A DNA stretch of 20,611 bases, taken from the NCBI GenBank assembly GCA_050292445.1, contig JBNKLQ010000092.1, positions 1 to 20,611 on the forward strand, given 5' to 3'. The DNA comes from Leptofilum sp050292445. GTDB taxonomy: Bacteria; Chloroflexota; Anaerolineae; Promineifilales; Promineifilaceae. Positions 20,443-20,611 of this stretch are shown one piece after another. The position numbers and the translations under genes are program-made. The notes under the pieces were generated by a model. It was given only the letters and a program-made list of their open reading frames with translations. It was not told where the DNA came from and searched no databases. The first letter of the stretch is position 1. Every line of letters starts with the position of its first letter.

Positions 20443-20611
20443 TTGTCACTGCTCCATAAATCCTTGTCGCGCCACACCTGCCCCTGAGCGCCTGATCGCA
20501 CGCATTCTTCCAGGCTGCCAAAAATCACTTCCAGGCCGATGTTGCCAGGGGAGTAATGGGCAAATTTGCCGGAGTTGGTCATGAGTACGCCATGTCGCCG
20601 CACGATGGGCG
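20439..20611 (-). CDS. Aconitase-X catalytic (large) subunit, C-terminal end (partial)
   Basis: The last 56 codons of a minus-strand gene run off the right edge. The peptide has TNSGKFAHYSPGNIGLEVIFG followed by SLEECVRSG, which I recognise as the conserved C-terminus of AcnX catalytic proteins (formerly DUF521): a Ser/Gly-Lys-x-x-x-Tyr segment and a VxFGSLEEC strand-helix. The stop TGA overlaps the cyclase ATG by 4 nt. The swivel subunit that would complete the enzyme is at 13982-14410, on the other side of the lasso genes. The call rests on a short fragment, so confidence is moderate. Confidence 0.72.
   Translation of the reverse strand, partial: PIVRRHGVLMTNSGKFAHYSPGNIGLEVIFGSLEECVRSGAQGQVWRDKDLWSSDK

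Overview
The window looks like a chromosomal segment of a GC-balanced bacterium, most plausibly a Chloroflexota lineage of the Anaerolineae/Caldilineae type. This placement is an inference from gene style: ParB-like/universal-stress fusions, membrane-anchored helix-hairpin-helix proteins, and quasi-periodic filler repeats between genes. No rRNA, tRNA or marker gene fixes the taxonomy. The palindromic octamer ACGGCCGT occurs about 36 times in 20.6 kb, in both gene orientations and all reading frames. This resembles the HIP1 octamer of cyanobacteria.

Region 1 (1-7510, minus strand) is a histidine operon transcribed hisG-hisD-(GxxExxY gene)-hisC-hisB-hisH-hisA-HAD phosphatase. Upstream of hisG is a complete-looking transcription attenuator: a short leader ORF with a His-rich run (HHHAHH), three alternative RNA segments, and a strong 12-bp terminator hairpin followed by a T-rich tract. 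Several gene junctions in the operon carry their own simple quasi-palindromic filler repeat. Similar repeats lie in frame inside hisH and hisC, and an 18-bp perfect inverted repeat brackets the GxxExxY gene. hisF and hisI/E are not in the window, and no dedicated histidinol-phosphatase is recognisable, so the HAD gene is the natural candidate for that step.

Region 2 (about 7511-14001, plus strand) holds a tandem pair of paralogous ParB/sulfiredoxin-like plus UspA proteins, a small unknown gene, two membrane-anchored helix-hairpin-helix proteins (the second with a long coiled coil), and a GNAT acetyltransferase overlapping the second of these by 8 nt.

Region 3 (13982-20611, minus strand) is a lasso-peptide gene cluster in transcription order: lasso cyclase, 60-residue precursor, HprK-like kinase, sulfotransferase, PqqD-like recognition protein (B1), then a leader peptidase (B2) fused to a nucleotidyltransferase. 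The cluster is sandwiched between the two halves of an aconitase-X-type dehydratase. The catalytic-subunit C-terminus runs off the right edge, and the swivel subunit follows the B2 fusion. Both junctions are 4-nt ATGA stop/start overlaps, so the pieces appear to form one transcription unit. The predicted core peptide has no C-terminal Ser/Thr and no Tyr, so the targets of the kinase and sulfotransferase are open questions. No lasso exporter or isopeptidase is visible. This tailored, split-aconitase-flanked lasso cluster and the his attenuator are the two most interesting systems here.
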